Below, piece by piece: positions 35,037 through 44,982 of a DNA stretch of 64,000 nt; the first letter of the stretch is position 1; every line of letters begins with the position of its first letter. Below the pieces are notes generated by a model. That model was not told where the DNA came from and made no database searches. It saw nothing but the letters and a program-made list of their open reading frames with translations. The stretch is from NCBI GenBank assembly GCA_963589785.1, contig CAVAMJ010000002.1:186001-250000 (forward strand), written 5' to 3'. A program made the position numbers and the translations under genes. This stretch comes from SIG603 sp963589785 (GTDB taxonomy: Bacteria; Bacillota; Clostridia; Oscillospirales; Acutalibacteraceae).

Positions 35037-36380
35037 ATGAACACTCCTATTATCGATTTTGTCAAAAAATATAACGAAAACGATATAAGCAGACTGCATA
35101 TGCCCGGCCACAAAGGTCGGGCTTTGTTGGGTTTTGAAAATCTCGACTTAACGGAAATCGGCGGTGCGGACGAGCTTTACGAGGCTGACGGGATTATCCT
35201 CGAGAGCGAAAACAACGCTTCCTCCCTTTTCGGCACGGCTCATTCATTCTATTCCTGTGAGGGCTCAAGCCTTACGATAAAAGCCATGCTGAATATCGCA
35301 CTGCAAGCAAGCGGCTCGAAATCCCCGTACATCATTGCGGCAAGAAATGTGCACAAAACCTTTATTTTCGGCTGTGCACTGCTCGGAATTGACGTAAAAT
35401 GGCTTTATCCTAAAGACGGATGCAGTCTTTGCGAATGTCCCGTAAATGCGGATGAGCTTGAAAAGAAGCTTCTCGATTCTGGCGAAAAGCCCATCGGAGT
35501 TTATCTCACCTCGCCTGACTACCTCGGAAATATTCAGGATATTAAAGCGATAAGCGAGGTTTGCAAAAATCACGGCGTTCCGCTTTTGGTCGACAATGCC
35601 CACGGTGCGTATCTGCACTTTCTTGAGCCGTCTCTTCATCCGATTGACCTCGGAGCGGACATTGTGTGCGACTCCGCTCACAAGACTCTGCCCTCACTCA
35701 CAGGCGGCGGATACTTGCACATAAGCCCAAACGCTCCAAAAAGCTTTTTGGACACAGCAAGAATGAGTCTTGCGCTTTTCGCCTCGACAAGCCCCTCCTA
35801 CCTCATTCTCCAGTCGCTCGACGCTTGCAACGCATATTTAGCGGACGGATATTCAGAAAAACTCCAAGCGATTATCTCTAAAATCGACATTCTGAAAAAT
35901 AAGCTTATCTCCTGCGGCTGGGTTTTGAGAAAAACAGAAAAGCTTAAAATCGTGATAGATGCGCTTGACTCCAAGGTGAACGGCAACGACATAATGGAAA
36001 AACTTAGACAAAACAAGGTCGAGTGTGAATTCGGCTCATTCGAGCACATTGTCATGATGTTCACCCCCGAAAGCCGAGAAATCGATTTTGAGCGAATTGA
36101 AAATGCTCTTTGCGATAAATCTGAATTTAAAGCAAGCGAATTTCTGCCGAACTTAAAAATATATCCGAGTGAAAATAAGCTTAGCATTAGAGAAGCTGTG
36201 CTTTCTCCGTTTGAAATGCTTGATGTGCAAGAGAGCATAGGCAGAATTTGCGCCTCGCCGACTGTCAGCTGTCCGCCCGCCGTTCCGATTGCGATAAGCG
36301 GTGAAGTTATCACTGAGAACACCATGAAAATCTGCGAGCTTTATGGCATAGAGAAAATAGCCGTTGTAAAAGACAAATAA
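35037..36380 (+). CDS. Orn/Lys/Arg decarboxylase family protein
   Basis: 447 residues, fold type I PLP enzyme of the Bacillus SpeA/YaaO branch. LHMPGHKGR near the N-terminus, GGADELYEADGI, VDNAHGAYLHF and the PLP lysine in DSAHKTLPSLTGG are present. Family members decarboxylate arginine, lysine or ornithine to polyamine precursors; the substrate is not resolvable by eye. ATG at 35037 lies 2 bp after the scfB stop and is co-transcribed with it. A metabolic tie to the SCIFF peptide is not known. Confidence 0.85.
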   Translation: MNTPIIDFVKKYNENDISRLHMPGHKGRALLGFENLDLTEIGGADELYEADGIILESENNASSLFGTAHSFYSCEGSSLTIKAMLNIALQASGSKSPYIIAARNVHKTFIFGCALLGIDVKWLYPKDGCSLCECPVNADELEKKLLDSGEKPIGVYLTSPDYLGNIQDIKAISEVCKNHGVPLLVDNAHGAYLHFLEPSLHPIDLGADIVCDSAHKTLPSLTGGGYLHISPNAPKSFLDTARMSLALFASTSPSYLILQSLDACNAYLADGYSEKLQAIISKIDILKNKLISCGWVLRKTEKLKIVIDALDSKVNGNDIMEKLRQNKVECEFGSFEHIVMMFTPESREIDFERIENALCDKSEFKASEFLPNLKIYPSENKLSIREAVLSPFEMLDVQESIGRICASPTVSCPPAVPIAISGEVITENTMKICELYGIEKIAVVKDK

Positions 36381-36383
36381 TCA

Positions 36384-36423
36384 AAAAACCGTCACTTGCT
36401 AAGACGCAAGCGGCGGTTTTTGC
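36384..36423. terminator. Bidirectional terminator
   Basis: Imperfect stem AAAACCGTC-CTTGC / GCAAG-CGGCGGTTTT between convergent genes, with A-run left and T-run right. Confidence 0.75.
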
Positions 36424-36427
36424 TTTG

Positions 36428-37378
36428 TTAATTTACTAATTTTGTGTCCTTGTCGTTGGTTTTGCTGATTATATAATGCGGTCGCTTTTTGGTCTCACTG
36501 TAACCCTTAGCGATATACTGACCCATAATTCCGATTGCAAAAAGCTGAATTCCGCCGATGAAAATAATCGCACACATGAGAGAATCCCAGCCCGACACTG
36601 CATTTCCGAAAAGCAAATGTCTGATAACCAAGAAAATAATCAGCACAACGCTTATTCCCGTCATTCCGATACCGAACCACGATGCAATGCTAAGCGGCGC
36701 TTGTGAGAAATTGATGATACCGTCAATGGCATACTTGAAAAGTTTCCAGAAATTCCACTTTGTTTCGCCCGCAACACGTTCTACATTCTCGTACGGAAGC
36801 CAGTAGGTGTTGAATCCTATCCAGCCGAAAATACCCTTTGAAAAACGGTTTTGCTCGCCCATGGCAACAATAGCATCGACCATCTCTCTTTTCATAAGGC
36901 GGAAATCTCTCGCACCGTCAACTATATCGGCATCAGAAATCTTGTTGATGATTTGATAGAATTTTCTTGCGAACCATGAGCGAATGGGCGGCTCGCCCTC
37001 TCTATTCACTCGTCTTGTAGCCACGCTGTCATATTCACCGGACTCGAGAAGCTCTGTCATTTTTGGAAGAAGGCTCGGCGGATCCTGCATATCGGCATCC
37101 ATAACAGCTACATAATCTCCCTTTGCGTTGCAAAAACCGGCATACATTGCGGCTTCCTTGCCGAAATTTCTCGAGAACGAAAAATACTTTATGTGACTGT
37201 CCTTTTCTGCGTACTCGATGAGCAGTTTCAAGGTGTCGTCCTTTGAGCCGTCATTCACAAAAAGAACCTCGTATTCATAATTCATAGTAGAGAATACTTT
37301 AGTTATTTCCTCATAGAAATACGGCAGTGCCGCCTGCTCGTTGTAGCACGGCACGATAATTGATATTGTTTTACTCAT
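36428..37378 (-). CDS. Polyprenyl-phosphate glycosyltransferase (GT2, GtrB/DPM1-like)
   Basis: 316 residues. N-terminal GT2 domain with SIIVPCYNE, FVNDGSKDDT and the metal-binding VMDADMQDP; two C-terminal membrane helices (about 225-250 and 262-290). Such enzymes load a sugar from a nucleotide donor onto undecaprenyl phosphate at the inner membrane face. The polytopic gene upstream probably uses the product. Confidence 0.9.
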   Translation of the reverse strand: MSKTISIIVPCYNEQAALPYFYEEITKVFSTMNYEYEVLFVNDGSKDDTLKLLIEYAEKDSHIKYFSFSRNFGKEAAMYAGFCNAKGDYVAVMDADMQDPPSLLPKMTELLESGEYDSVATRRVNREGEPPIRSWFARKFYQIINKISDADIVDGARDFRLMKREMVDAIVAMGEQNRFSKGIFGWIGFNTYWLPYENVERVAGETKWNFWKLFKYAIDGIINFSQAPLSIASWFGIGMTGISVVLIIFLVIRHLLFGNAVSGWDSLMCAIIFIGGIQLFAIGIMGQYIAKGYSETKKRPHYIISKTNDKDTKLVN

Positions 37379-37410
37379 AAATTCCTCGATTCAATCTGAC
37401 CTTCACTGTA

Positions 37411-39057
37411 TTACTTTAACGCGTACGCTCTGCCGTGGTAGTGATAAACCAAATCGTAGCTCGTGTAGTCGGTCTGTGCGATTATCTCATTTAAAAGTCT
37501 TTCGACCTCTTCGTCACTCACGCCGACAAAGCACACGGCTACGCCGTCCTTCGTCTGGCGCAAATCAAGTATTTCTGTTAGATTCGGTATGTCCGTATCT
37601 GTGAAATAATATGTCTCGTCATAGTTAAATTTAAGCGGAAGCGAAGTGTAAACGTCAATCCACTTTGAGCCGTAGTACTGAAGGCAGTCGTATCCCTCGA
37701 GAGTTTTCGCCTGCTGTTCCGGCTCTGTGTAATCGGAATACATAAAGTCGATATCGTACTTCTGAACACTTCTGACGCAAAGTGCAACAACGCAAACTGC
37801 GGCAATAGCACCGACAATTTTCTTGTTTTTAATAAATGTACCGAACACCCAGTAGATAACAGACACAATCCAAATCGAAACCATCGAATAGATAGGATAG
37901 ATATATCTGTTGGAGCGAAGGTTTGAGCCTACTATCGCAATATAAGCAAAACCGACTATCGCGATGCTTGCGAGGATATAAAGAAGAACTCTGTGGCTTA
38001 CTCTGAGATTTACAAGATCAGAAAAGAAATTCTTAAATCCCTTGAAGCTGAGCTTGTCAGTTCCCCTTGACTTGATTATGAATTTTACGATGCAGAAAAC
38101 AAGCATTACCGCTACTGCGATAAGGAATATTCTTAAAGTTCCGCCGAATATCGAGCGGTTGATCCATTTCTTGTAATAATTTCCGAAGACATCTTCAGAG
38201 CTGTTCTTAAGGTTATTAGCAACCTCTGTTCCGCGGTAGCCGCCGAAAACATGTCTCAGCGTTGCGGGGAATAAGACAAGGTTCGTGAAAAATCCGAGAC
38301 AAAGGCTTGCCGAATACTTGATGAACTTTTCAAGCTTTTTTCTCACAAAGAAATAGAAGCAAATCGGTGCAGAGAAGAAGAACACGAACGGATAGAAATA
38401 ATAGTGCGTAAGTCCTCCGAGCACAACTGCCGCATATACGAGGAAATAAGCTTTAAAATCAAGCTTGCCGTGCTTGTCAATCCAGACATGAGCCGCAATA
38501 TAAAGCATAATTTCGACAGTCAGGAGCATGTACATTCTTATGAAAAGGACATTTGAAATGCCCGATGCACACAGCGACCACAACACTACGGTAAGAGCGG
38601 ATTTAATCTTGTCGCCCTTGAAGAAGTAGCTTGCAATGTAGTAGAGAACGAAGTCTCCGCAGAGCATGAAGAAAATATTAAGCCCTATTCCCGTCCACTT
38701 TGAGAAGCTTCCCTTGAATAAGAAACAAACTAAGTGCAGAAAGTAATAGTAAACAGGCGGATGAACATCGGCTACCTGATTTACATACGGCGCTTTGAAC
38801 GAGGCTAAACCGTCTGTTTCTTTGACCGTGACATAATTTCGGTAATAGCTGCTGTCGACCCAGCCGTTATTCGTGCTGTATTCCGCCGAAGAGGTGTTGT
38901 CGAGAAAGGAATAATCCGTGCTGTTCGCCAAGCCGTAGGAATAAATCTCGTCACAGAAAAAAGATAATTTCTGAGTGCCGAACCAAACGCAAATTCCAAC
39001 CTGAACCGCAAGCAAAAGAACTATTGCTGCCGCAGTTGTGATTTTTTTACTTTTCAT
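37411..39057 (-). CDS. Polytopic GT-C-type glycosyltransferase-like membrane protein
   Basis: 548 residues with about 11-12 membrane helices. After the first helix comes an extracytoplasmic loop with DEIYSYGLANSTDYSF, and further on DVHPPVYYYFLH, the GT39-like pattern. Proteins like this transfer a sugar from polyprenyl phosphate to a surface acceptor. It is 32 bp upstream of the GT2 gene and the pair likely glycosylates an envelope polymer or protein. Confidence 0.8.
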   Translation of the reverse strand: MKSKKITTAAAIVLLLAVQVGICVWFGTQKLSFFCDEIYSYGLANSTDYSFLDNTSSAEYSTNNGWVDSSYYRNYVTVKETDGLASFKAPYVNQVADVHPPVYYYFLHLVCFLFKGSFSKWTGIGLNIFFMLCGDFVLYYIASYFFKGDKIKSALTVVLWSLCASGISNVLFIRMYMLLTVEIMLYIAAHVWIDKHGKLDFKAYFLVYAAVVLGGLTHYYFYPFVFFFSAPICFYFFVRKKLEKFIKYSASLCLGFFTNLVLFPATLRHVFGGYRGTEVANNLKNSSEDVFGNYYKKWINRSIFGGTLRIFLIAVAVMLVFCIVKFIIKSRGTDKLSFKGFKNFFSDLVNLRVSHRVLLYILASIAIVGFAYIAIVGSNLRSNRYIYPIYSMVSIWIVSVIYWVFGTFIKNKKIVGAIAAVCVVALCVRSVQKYDIDFMYSDYTEPEQQAKTLEGYDCLQYYGSKWIDVYTSLPLKFNYDETYYFTDTDIPNLTEILDLRQTKDGVAVCFVGVSDEEVERLLNEIIAQTDYTSYDLVYHYHGRAYALK

Positions 39058-39195
39058 GAATATCTCCCATAATCAAATTGATATATGCATAATTAAAATG
39101 ATTATATCACAGATGAAATAAATATGATACTATTTATATGTAGAAATTTATTTGCGACTTTAAATTAAAATTGTTGAAAATAAAGCAAATGTGAA

Positions 39196-40113
39196 TTAAT
39201 CTCTCTCTTTCAAAAAGCTCTTTACTTCTTCAAAGCACGGAATAGAAACGCTTGCGCCGTTCTTTCCTACGGCTATCGCCGAAGCGGCAGAGGCAGTCTT
39301 AAGTGCTAAATTTGGCTCTTTTCCGCTTATGATTTCACCGATAAAATATCCCATAAAAGTATCGCCCGCACCAGTGGTGTCAAGTGCTTTTACTTTATAG
39401 ATGCCGTGGGAATAAGTATTTTCACTGTCACTGTAAAGTGAACCTACTTCACCGAGGGTGAGAAGTATTTTCTTATGCGGAAATTTGTCCTTTAGCATTT
39501 CGAACAGTTTCTCCCCGTTTTCCTTTAAATTGTCCGATTCATCGAGTTCTAATATTCCAAGCGCCTCAATTTCATTTAAAACGAAAACATCGACCTTATC
39601 TAACGGCAAAGTTAGAATTTTCTCGTTCATAGGAGAAGGGTTTAGCACGACAGTCATTTTCTTTTCGTGTGCTCTTTCGATGATATAGTCCGTCATATTT
39701 ATTTCGTTTTGCAAAATGAGATAATCTCCGCTCTCAAAACTCTCTAAAGAACTGTCTATATCCTCTTTTGTTATGCTCATATTTGCTCCGCCGAAGAGAA
39801 TTATGCTGTTTTCTCCGTCGGGAGTATTCTGGATAACCGTGTGACCGCTCGGCATATCCTTTTTGATGACAAAATCGGTGTTCACATTTGATTTCTTTAG
39901 CGTTTCCAGAAGCATTTGTCCGTCATTTATTCCGACTGCTCCAGCCATAAAAGTATCTATGCCGTAGCGTGAAAAGGCAATCGCCTGATTAAGTCCCTTT
40001 CCGCCGCAAAAGATATTTCGCCCGCCAGAGGCTATCGTCTCTCCCGCTCTGACAAAATGAGCGACAGAGTAAACATAATCGATATTCAAAGACCCGTAAA
40101 CCAAAACCTTCAT
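39196..40113 (-). CDS. Ribokinase-like PfkB-family sugar kinase
   Basis: 305 residues. N-terminal GSLNIDYVY and GGKGLNQAIAFSRYG (ribokinase has GGKGANQA) and C-terminal DTTGAGDTFMGYF with the catalytic Asp. Ribokinase phosphorylates ribose at O5; the exact sugar here is not certain. ATG at 40113 has AGGTGAGG about 7 nt upstream. A terminator separates it from the sugar operon upstream, so it may be expressed separately or by read-through. Confidence 0.85.
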   Translation of the reverse strand: MKVLVYGSLNIDYVYSVAHFVRAGETIASGGRNIFCGGKGLNQAIAFSRYGIDTFMAGAVGINDGQMLLETLKKSNVNTDFVIKKDMPSGHTVIQNTPDGENSIILFGGANMSITKEDIDSSLESFESGDYLILQNEINMTDYIIERAHEKKMTVVLNPSPMNEKILTLPLDKVDVFVLNEIEALGILELDESDNLKENGEKLFEMLKDKFPHKKILLTLGEVGSLYSDSENTYSHGIYKVKALDTTGAGDTFMGYFIGEIISGKEPNLALKTASAASAIAVGKNGASVSIPCFEEVKSFLKERD

Positions 40114-40170
40114 AGCAATCCTCACCTGTTTTAATTTTATACTGCTATTTTACATCAAATAAAACGAAAA

Positions 40171-40202
40171 CGCAAAAGTCACCGTGATTTCTCACGGCGA
40201 CC
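40171..40202 (-). terminator. Terminator of the isomerase-transketolase-kinase operon
   Basis: Minus-strand stem GTCGCCGTGA/TCACGGTGAC (one G-T mismatch) with GAAA loop followed by TTTT. Confidence 0.8.
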
Positions 40203-40235
40203 TTCGCATGTATGAATTATTTCTCGTAGACTAAA

Positions 40236-41714
40236 TTAACCGCAAACACCCATGACCGCTTTCTTCCAGCCTTCATATTTTGCGTTTGCTTCTTCACGTG
40301 ACATTTCGGGAGAGTGCTTCTCACGCTTCATTTTGTCGAAAATCTCTTCTCCCCAAATTCCGCATGAAAGTCCAGCCATATATGCCACACCTATTCCCGA
40401 AAGCTCCGCCATATTCGGTACAAGGACATCGCAGTCGGCTATGTCGGCTTGAAAAAGCATGAGGTAGTTGTTTTTTGTGGGCCCGCCGTCAACTCGAAGT
40501 TCCTTTAAATCGACCGAGGAATCCTCTTTCATAGCGTTCACTATGTCTGTAATTTGATACGCTATGCAGTCGAGCGCCGCCCTTACAATCTCATTTCTGC
40601 CGCTTGTTCTGTCCATTCCGACTATCGCCGCCTTGGCGTGGGAGTTCCAGTACGGTGCGCCAAGTCCGCTGAATGCGGGAACAAGATAAAGTCCGTCTTT
40701 TTTGTTTGCAGCCAAGGCAAGTGCCTCTGTCTCGCCGGCATCGCTTATAAGCTTAACATCGTCCTTGAGCCAAGTTATCACAGCGCCCGTGTAATTAAGG
40801 TTTCCCTCAAGGACATAGTTTACCTTGCCGTCAATTCCCCATGCAAGCGAGGTGACAAGTCCATTTTTGCTAAGAACCGCTTTGTCGCCTATATTCATCA
40901 TGATAGACGAGCCCGTGCCGTAGGTAGCCTTAGCCTTGTCGTTCTCTCGGCAGTCCTGACCGAACAATGCCGCATGAGAATCGCCCATGACCGCATAAAT
41001 CGGTATCGGATTTGAGAAAATTCCCTCGCAGTCCGTGTAGCCGTAAAGTGCGTTTGAATCAAGCACCTTTGGCATATTATCGGGCTTAATTCCGAAAAGA
41101 GAACAGATTTTTTCGTCCCATTTAAGTGAGAAAATATCAAATAGCTGAGTTCTTGAAGCATTTGAATAATCGGTTGCATAGGTTTTGCCGTTTGTGAGAC
41201 GATAGACAAGAAAACTATCCACGGTTGCGTGGCAAACTTCACCGTTCTCTGCTTTTTCCTTTGCGCCGTTGGTATTCTCCAAAAGCCAAGCTATTTTTGC
41301 CGCCGGGAAATACGGCGAAAGCTTGAGTCCCGTTGTGTTAAATATATAATCTGCGTTATTTTTAATTTCTTCACGCTCGCAGATTTCCGCCGCTCTTGCG
41401 CACTGCCAAACTACTGCGTTATTAAGCGCTTTTCCGCTCACTCTGTCCCAAAGAACGCTTGTTTCTCTCTGATTTGAGATGCCGAGACACGCTACTTCAT
41501 CAGGAGCGACATTTGCCCTCAAGAGCACAGCTTTGATCACTCCGATTACATTTTTGTATATTTCCTCGGGGTCGTGCGAAACCCAGCCAAGCTCATTTAT
41601 AAGCTGTCTGTGTGAAATATCCTCACGGCAAATAAGCGTTCCGCTTTTGTCAAAAAGCAAGCCCTTTGTGCCCTGAGTGCTCTGATCGATACTTATGATA
41701 TATCTGCCGCTCAT
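40236..41714 (-). CDS. FGGY-family carbohydrate kinase
   Basis: 492 residues. Two actin-like domains with SIDQSTQGTKGLLFD, GISNQRETSVLWD, VMGDSHAALFGQ and RVDGGPTKNNYLMLFQ. Overall layout is close to glycerol kinase, but the gene is the last of an operon with a fucose/arabinose-isomerase-type enzyme and a split transketolase, so it more likely phosphorylates a ketose made by that isomerase. It overlaps the transketolase gene by 4 bp (ATGA). Confidence 0.88.
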   Translation of the reverse strand: MSGRYIISIDQSTQGTKGLLFDKSGTLICREDISHRQLINELGWVSHDPEEIYKNVIGVIKAVLLRANVAPDEVACLGISNQRETSVLWDRVSGKALNNAVVWQCARAAEICEREEIKNNADYIFNTTGLKLSPYFPAAKIAWLLENTNGAKEKAENGEVCHATVDSFLVYRLTNGKTYATDYSNASRTQLFDIFSLKWDEKICSLFGIKPDNMPKVLDSNALYGYTDCEGIFSNPIPIYAVMGDSHAALFGQDCRENDKAKATYGTGSSIMMNIGDKAVLSKNGLVTSLAWGIDGKVNYVLEGNLNYTGAVITWLKDDVKLISDAGETEALALAANKKDGLYLVPAFSGLGAPYWNSHAKAAIVGMDRTSGRNEIVRAALDCIAYQITDIVNAMKEDSSVDLKELRVDGGPTKNNYLMLFQADIADCDVLVPNMAELSGIGVAYMAGLSCGIWGEEIFDKMKREKHSPEMSREEANAKYEGWKKAVMGVCG

Positions 41715-42652
41715 AGGTTTTCTTCCACCGTCTTAACGATGCCCTCGGCATTCAGTCCGTAGTAATTGAATACATCCTGTGACTTTCCGGTGATGACGTG
41801 ATCATCGGGAAGCGCCATTTGAATTACCTTTTTGGGGTCATTTGCAGAAATGACCGAAGCCGTAACCGAACCGAGACCGCCGAACGGTGCGTGCTCCTCG
41901 ATAGAAACGATAAGCTCTGCGTCCTTTGCCTCCTCGAGTAGGCTCTTGCCGTCAAAGGGCTTTATGCAGTACATATCGAGAACGACTGCGCAAATTCCTT
42001 TTTCTTCGAGGATTTTTGCCGCCTCGAGAGCCGGTCTTACCATTTCTCCGCAAGCAACGATGACAGCCTTCTTCTCTTTCTTTTCACCGAATTTTGTCAC
42101 GGTTGCCTTGTCCATTTCAAACGGACAGTTATTTTCAGAATAAATATCCTCAACGGGATTTCTGCCTACTCGCACATAAGCAGGCTTTTCATCCGACAAA
42201 AGTGCCTCTATCAGCTTAGCTGTCTGAAAGCGGTCACTCGGAAGATATACTCTCATATTAGGAATTGCACTCATAGCGGCAATGTCCTGTGCGGAATGGT
42301 GACTCATTCCAAGTTCGCCGTAGCTTATTCCACCGGAAATTCCTATAAGCTTGACATTTGTGTTTGAATAAGCAACATCAACCTTAGCTTGTTCATAAGA
42401 ACGAGTTGAAAGGAAGCATGCGGGAGAAAAGCAATATGCCTTTTTGCCAAGGTGAGCCATACCCGCTGAGATGCTAACTAAATTCTGCTCAGCGATGCCG
42501 ACCTCGACCGACTGCTCGGGAAATTCATTGAAGAACGGAGTCATTGAGGCAGAACCCCTCGAATCGGAGCAAAGTGCGATTATATCTCTGTCTGTCCTTG
42601 CGTGAGCCATGAGCGTATCGCAAATAGCCTGTCTGTTAGGAATCTTATTCAT
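41711..42652 (-). CDS. Transketolase, C-terminal subunit
   Basis: 313 residues: pyrimidine-binding domain (EQSVEVGIAEQNLVSISAGMA, GISGGISYGELGMSHHSAQD) and the transketolase C domain. It functions with the N-terminal subunit encoded just upstream. ATG at 42652 overlaps that gene's stop by 8 bp and is preferred over a TTG two codons earlier. Split transketolases often serve dedicated sugar pathways. Confidence 0.92.
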   Translation of the reverse strand: MNKIPNRQAICDTLMAHARTDRDIIALCSDSRGSASMTPFFNEFPEQSVEVGIAEQNLVSISAGMAHLGKKAYCFSPACFLSTRSYEQAKVDVAYSNTNVKLIGISGGISYGELGMSHHSAQDIAAMSAIPNMRVYLPSDRFQTAKLIEALLSDEKPAYVRVGRNPVEDIYSENNCPFEMDKATVTKFGEKKEKKAVIVACGEMVRPALEAAKILEEKGICAVVLDMYCIKPFDGKSLLEEAKDAELIVSIEEHAPFGGLGSVTASVISANDPKKVIQMALPDDHVITGKSQDVFNYYGLNAEGIVKTVEENL

Positions 42653-43487
42653 TTTCAATCGCCGCCTTTCTCTCGTCTATTGTCTTCATTATGAGGTCAT
42701 ATTCCTCTTTGCTCGGAACATGGTGATGCCATGCGGCTTTGTTCTCCATGATTTCTCCACCGCCAAAGCCCTTTATCGTGTTGGCTATGATACAAGTCGG
42801 CTTTCCCTTGACGGTTTTTGCCGCCTCGAACGCATTATGAAGCTCCTCTATGCTGTTTCCATTGACCTCGAGTACATTCCAGCCGAAGCTTTCGATCTGA
42901 TTATGGAGGTTTTCGTGCGTCATGACGTACTCTGTCGTACCGGAAATTTGCAGATGATTTCTGTCGACAACGGCACAAAGATTATCAAGACCGTAGTGTC
43001 CTGCCGCCATAAAACCCTCCCAGACAGAGCCCTCTGCTACCTCGCCGTCACCCATAACGGTATAAACTCTGCTGGGAAGCGAATTCTTTCTTGCAGCAAG
43101 CGCAATGCCGATACAAACGGGAAGTCCGTGACCAAGAGAGCCTGAGTTCATCTCTATTCCGTCAAGCTCATTATTCGGATGTCCGATGAATTTTGAACCG
43201 AATTTTGAAAAGGTGTTGATAAGAGTTTCGATGTCAAAAAATCCCTTGTCGGCAAGAACAGCATAGTAGCTCTCGACAGAATGGCCCTTGCTGAGAACAA
43301 AGTAATCTCTATTTGGGTCATCCTTATTCTCCGGGGAAATATTCATCTGATCGTTATAAAGCGTGACAAGCGTCTCCATTACAGAGAAATCTCCGCCGAT
43401 GTGTCCGCCGCCCGATTTCATTATCATCTCAACAACCACCTTGCGAAGGTCATATGCCTTCAAGGTAAGTTTCTTTGCGTTAAACAT
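42645..43487 (-). CDS. Transketolase, N-terminal (TPP-binding) subunit
   Basis: 280 residues. Thiamine diphosphate motif GDGEVAEGSVWEGFMAAGHY ... DRN and SGGGHIGGDFS (commonly SGHPGGSLS) are seen. Pairs with the C-terminal subunit to move two-carbon ketol units. Ribosome site AAGGAG precedes the ATG. The variant HIGGDFS may reflect a non-standard sugar phosphate. Confidence 0.92.
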   Translation of the reverse strand: MFNAKKLTLKAYDLRKVVVEMIMKSGGGHIGGDFSVMETLVTLYNDQMNISPENKDDPNRDYFVLSKGHSVESYYAVLADKGFFDIETLINTFSKFGSKFIGHPNNELDGIEMNSGSLGHGLPVCIGIALAARKNSLPSRVYTVMGDGEVAEGSVWEGFMAAGHYGLDNLCAVVDRNHLQISGTTEYVMTHENLHNQIESFGWNVLEVNGNSIEELHNAFEAAKTVKGKPTCIIANTIKGFGGGEIMENKAAWHHHVPSKEEYDLIMKTIDERKAAIENE

Positions 43488-43503
43488 TTATTGTCTCCTT
43501 AAT

Positions 43504-44907
43504 TTACTTAATGCCGTGAATTGTATCGATAACCTCTTGCTCGATATCATCGTAAAGGTCAGCCTTAACACCGATGTACTTGCAAGCCTCATACAAAACA
43601 GGCACAACATCCTGATGAATACCTACGCAGTGATGAATATAAGGGCCCTCCACTATCTTTGCCTCAAGGCGTGGCCAGTTCTCAACCTCAACCCAGAGAT
43701 AAGTTCCCTTTGTGTACGGGCCGTCAATTCCCTTTGCGTTTCCGAGAAGAAGCGAATATTCGCCGTTGTCTCCGTCAAATCTCGCAAGAGTAACCTCGCC
43801 GTGCTTTGCCTCTGCCTCGACTGCTCCCGGGTGGCTGAATGCCAACGGATAGCCGATTGTCGGCTTGCATGAAGCACATGAAAGCGGCCAAGGTCCGCAG
43901 TGCTGTAAGAGCTCGCCGTTATCGTTGTCGGGGTGACGAACCGTCCAGTCTGCAAAGAAGCTCCTGTTCTCGTCCATTCCCGCAGCCTCAACCATAAGTG
44001 CGGTGACAGCGCCGTGAATATCAGTCTCACATACAACAGGGAAGCCCTCTTCGTTTAAAAGCGCGTTAGCCGCACAGGGCATAATTCCGATTTCTCCCTG
44101 AAGTGCGTTCCAGCACTGGATAGCTCCGGCGGTACAGCCGTATTTTGTCGCAAGATTTCTTATTGCCACCTTGAGTGCCGCAACGTTCTCAAGTTCCTCG
44201 TCCTTGATAGCAATATTAAAATGCTCTCTGCAGTAAGCCACTGTCTCGCTTACCTTTGTGCCCTCTTCCTTTGCCGCTTTCATAGCGTCTGTAAGCTCTG
44301 CAAGCGGAATCGGAGAAAGCTGAATGTTATACTTCTCTAAAAGCTCGCCCTCGTTGCACATAGTCGACCAGAACTCATTCGGTCTTGGGCCGATTTGAAG
44401 AATTCTGATGTTTCTGAATGCCTTAACGACATTGCAAATTCTCAAAAAGCGGTTTACGCCCTCCTCAAACTCCTTGTCCTCAAGGTTGCAGTTGGTGAGA
44501 TATGTGAACGGAACTCTGAATCTTCTTAAAACCTTTCCTGTTGCGAAAATTCCGCACTGGCTGTCACGAAGTCTTATTCCGTTTTCGTCCGGTCGCTCAT
44601 CTCTCGGACCCCAGAGAAGGACAGGAAGATTCATGTTCTTAGCAAGTCTAGCCACTTCAAATTCCGTTCCGAAATTTCCGTGCGGGAAGAATAGTCCGTC
44701 TACCTTTTCCCTCTTGAACTTCTCCTCTATTTTAATTCTGTCGTTATCGTCATGGAGCAAGCCGTCCTCTGCGATATCATCGATATCGACAAACTCAACT
44801 CCCATTTCTCTTAATTTCTCTCTTGTGTAATTAGCGTATTCAACCGCTGCCGGTGCACTGAAAATACTTCTTCTTGTCGGTGCGAAACCGAGTTTAATCT
44901 TTGCCAT
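43504..44907 (-). CDS. L-fucose/L-arabinose isomerase-family protein
   Basis: 467 residues. Fold family recognisable by LGFAPTRRS at the N-terminus, FFPHGNFGTEFEVARLA, NALQGEIGIMPCAANALLNEEG with a likely metal-binding Glu, and the C-terminal HHCVGIHQDV with a likely metal-binding His. Members interconvert aldoses and ketoses using Mn2+. First gene of the operon with split transketolase and FGGY kinase and divergent from a LacI regulator. Substrate unknown; see the pathway hypothesis. Confidence 0.82.
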   Translation of the reverse strand: MAKIKLGFAPTRRSIFSAPAAVEYANYTREKLREMGVEFVDIDDIAEDGLLHDDNDRIKIEEKFKREKVDGLFFPHGNFGTEFEVARLAKNMNLPVLLWGPRDERPDENGIRLRDSQCGIFATGKVLRRFRVPFTYLTNCNLEDKEFEEGVNRFLRICNVVKAFRNIRILQIGPRPNEFWSTMCNEGELLEKYNIQLSPIPLAELTDAMKAAKEEGTKVSETVAYCREHFNIAIKDEELENVAALKVAIRNLATKYGCTAGAIQCWNALQGEIGIMPCAANALLNEEGFPVVCETDIHGAVTALMVEAAGMDENRSFFADWTVRHPDNDNGELLQHCGPWPLSCASCKPTIGYPLAFSHPGAVEAEAKHGEVTLARFDGDNGEYSLLLGNAKGIDGPYTKGTYLWVEVENWPRLEAKIVEGPYIHHCVGIHQDVVPVLYEACKYIGVKADLYDDIEQEVIDTIHGIK

Positions 44908-44982
44908 ATGAAAATCCTCCTTATAAGCTTTTAGCTTCTGACATAATAAATATACCTTGTAAGTAACTAAATTAATATATAT

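Noticed and set aside
40236..41714. Annotation as glycerol kinase
   Set aside because: The fold and some motifs match, but the operon (isomerase and split transketolase) gives no glycerol context, so only the FGGY family is claimed.
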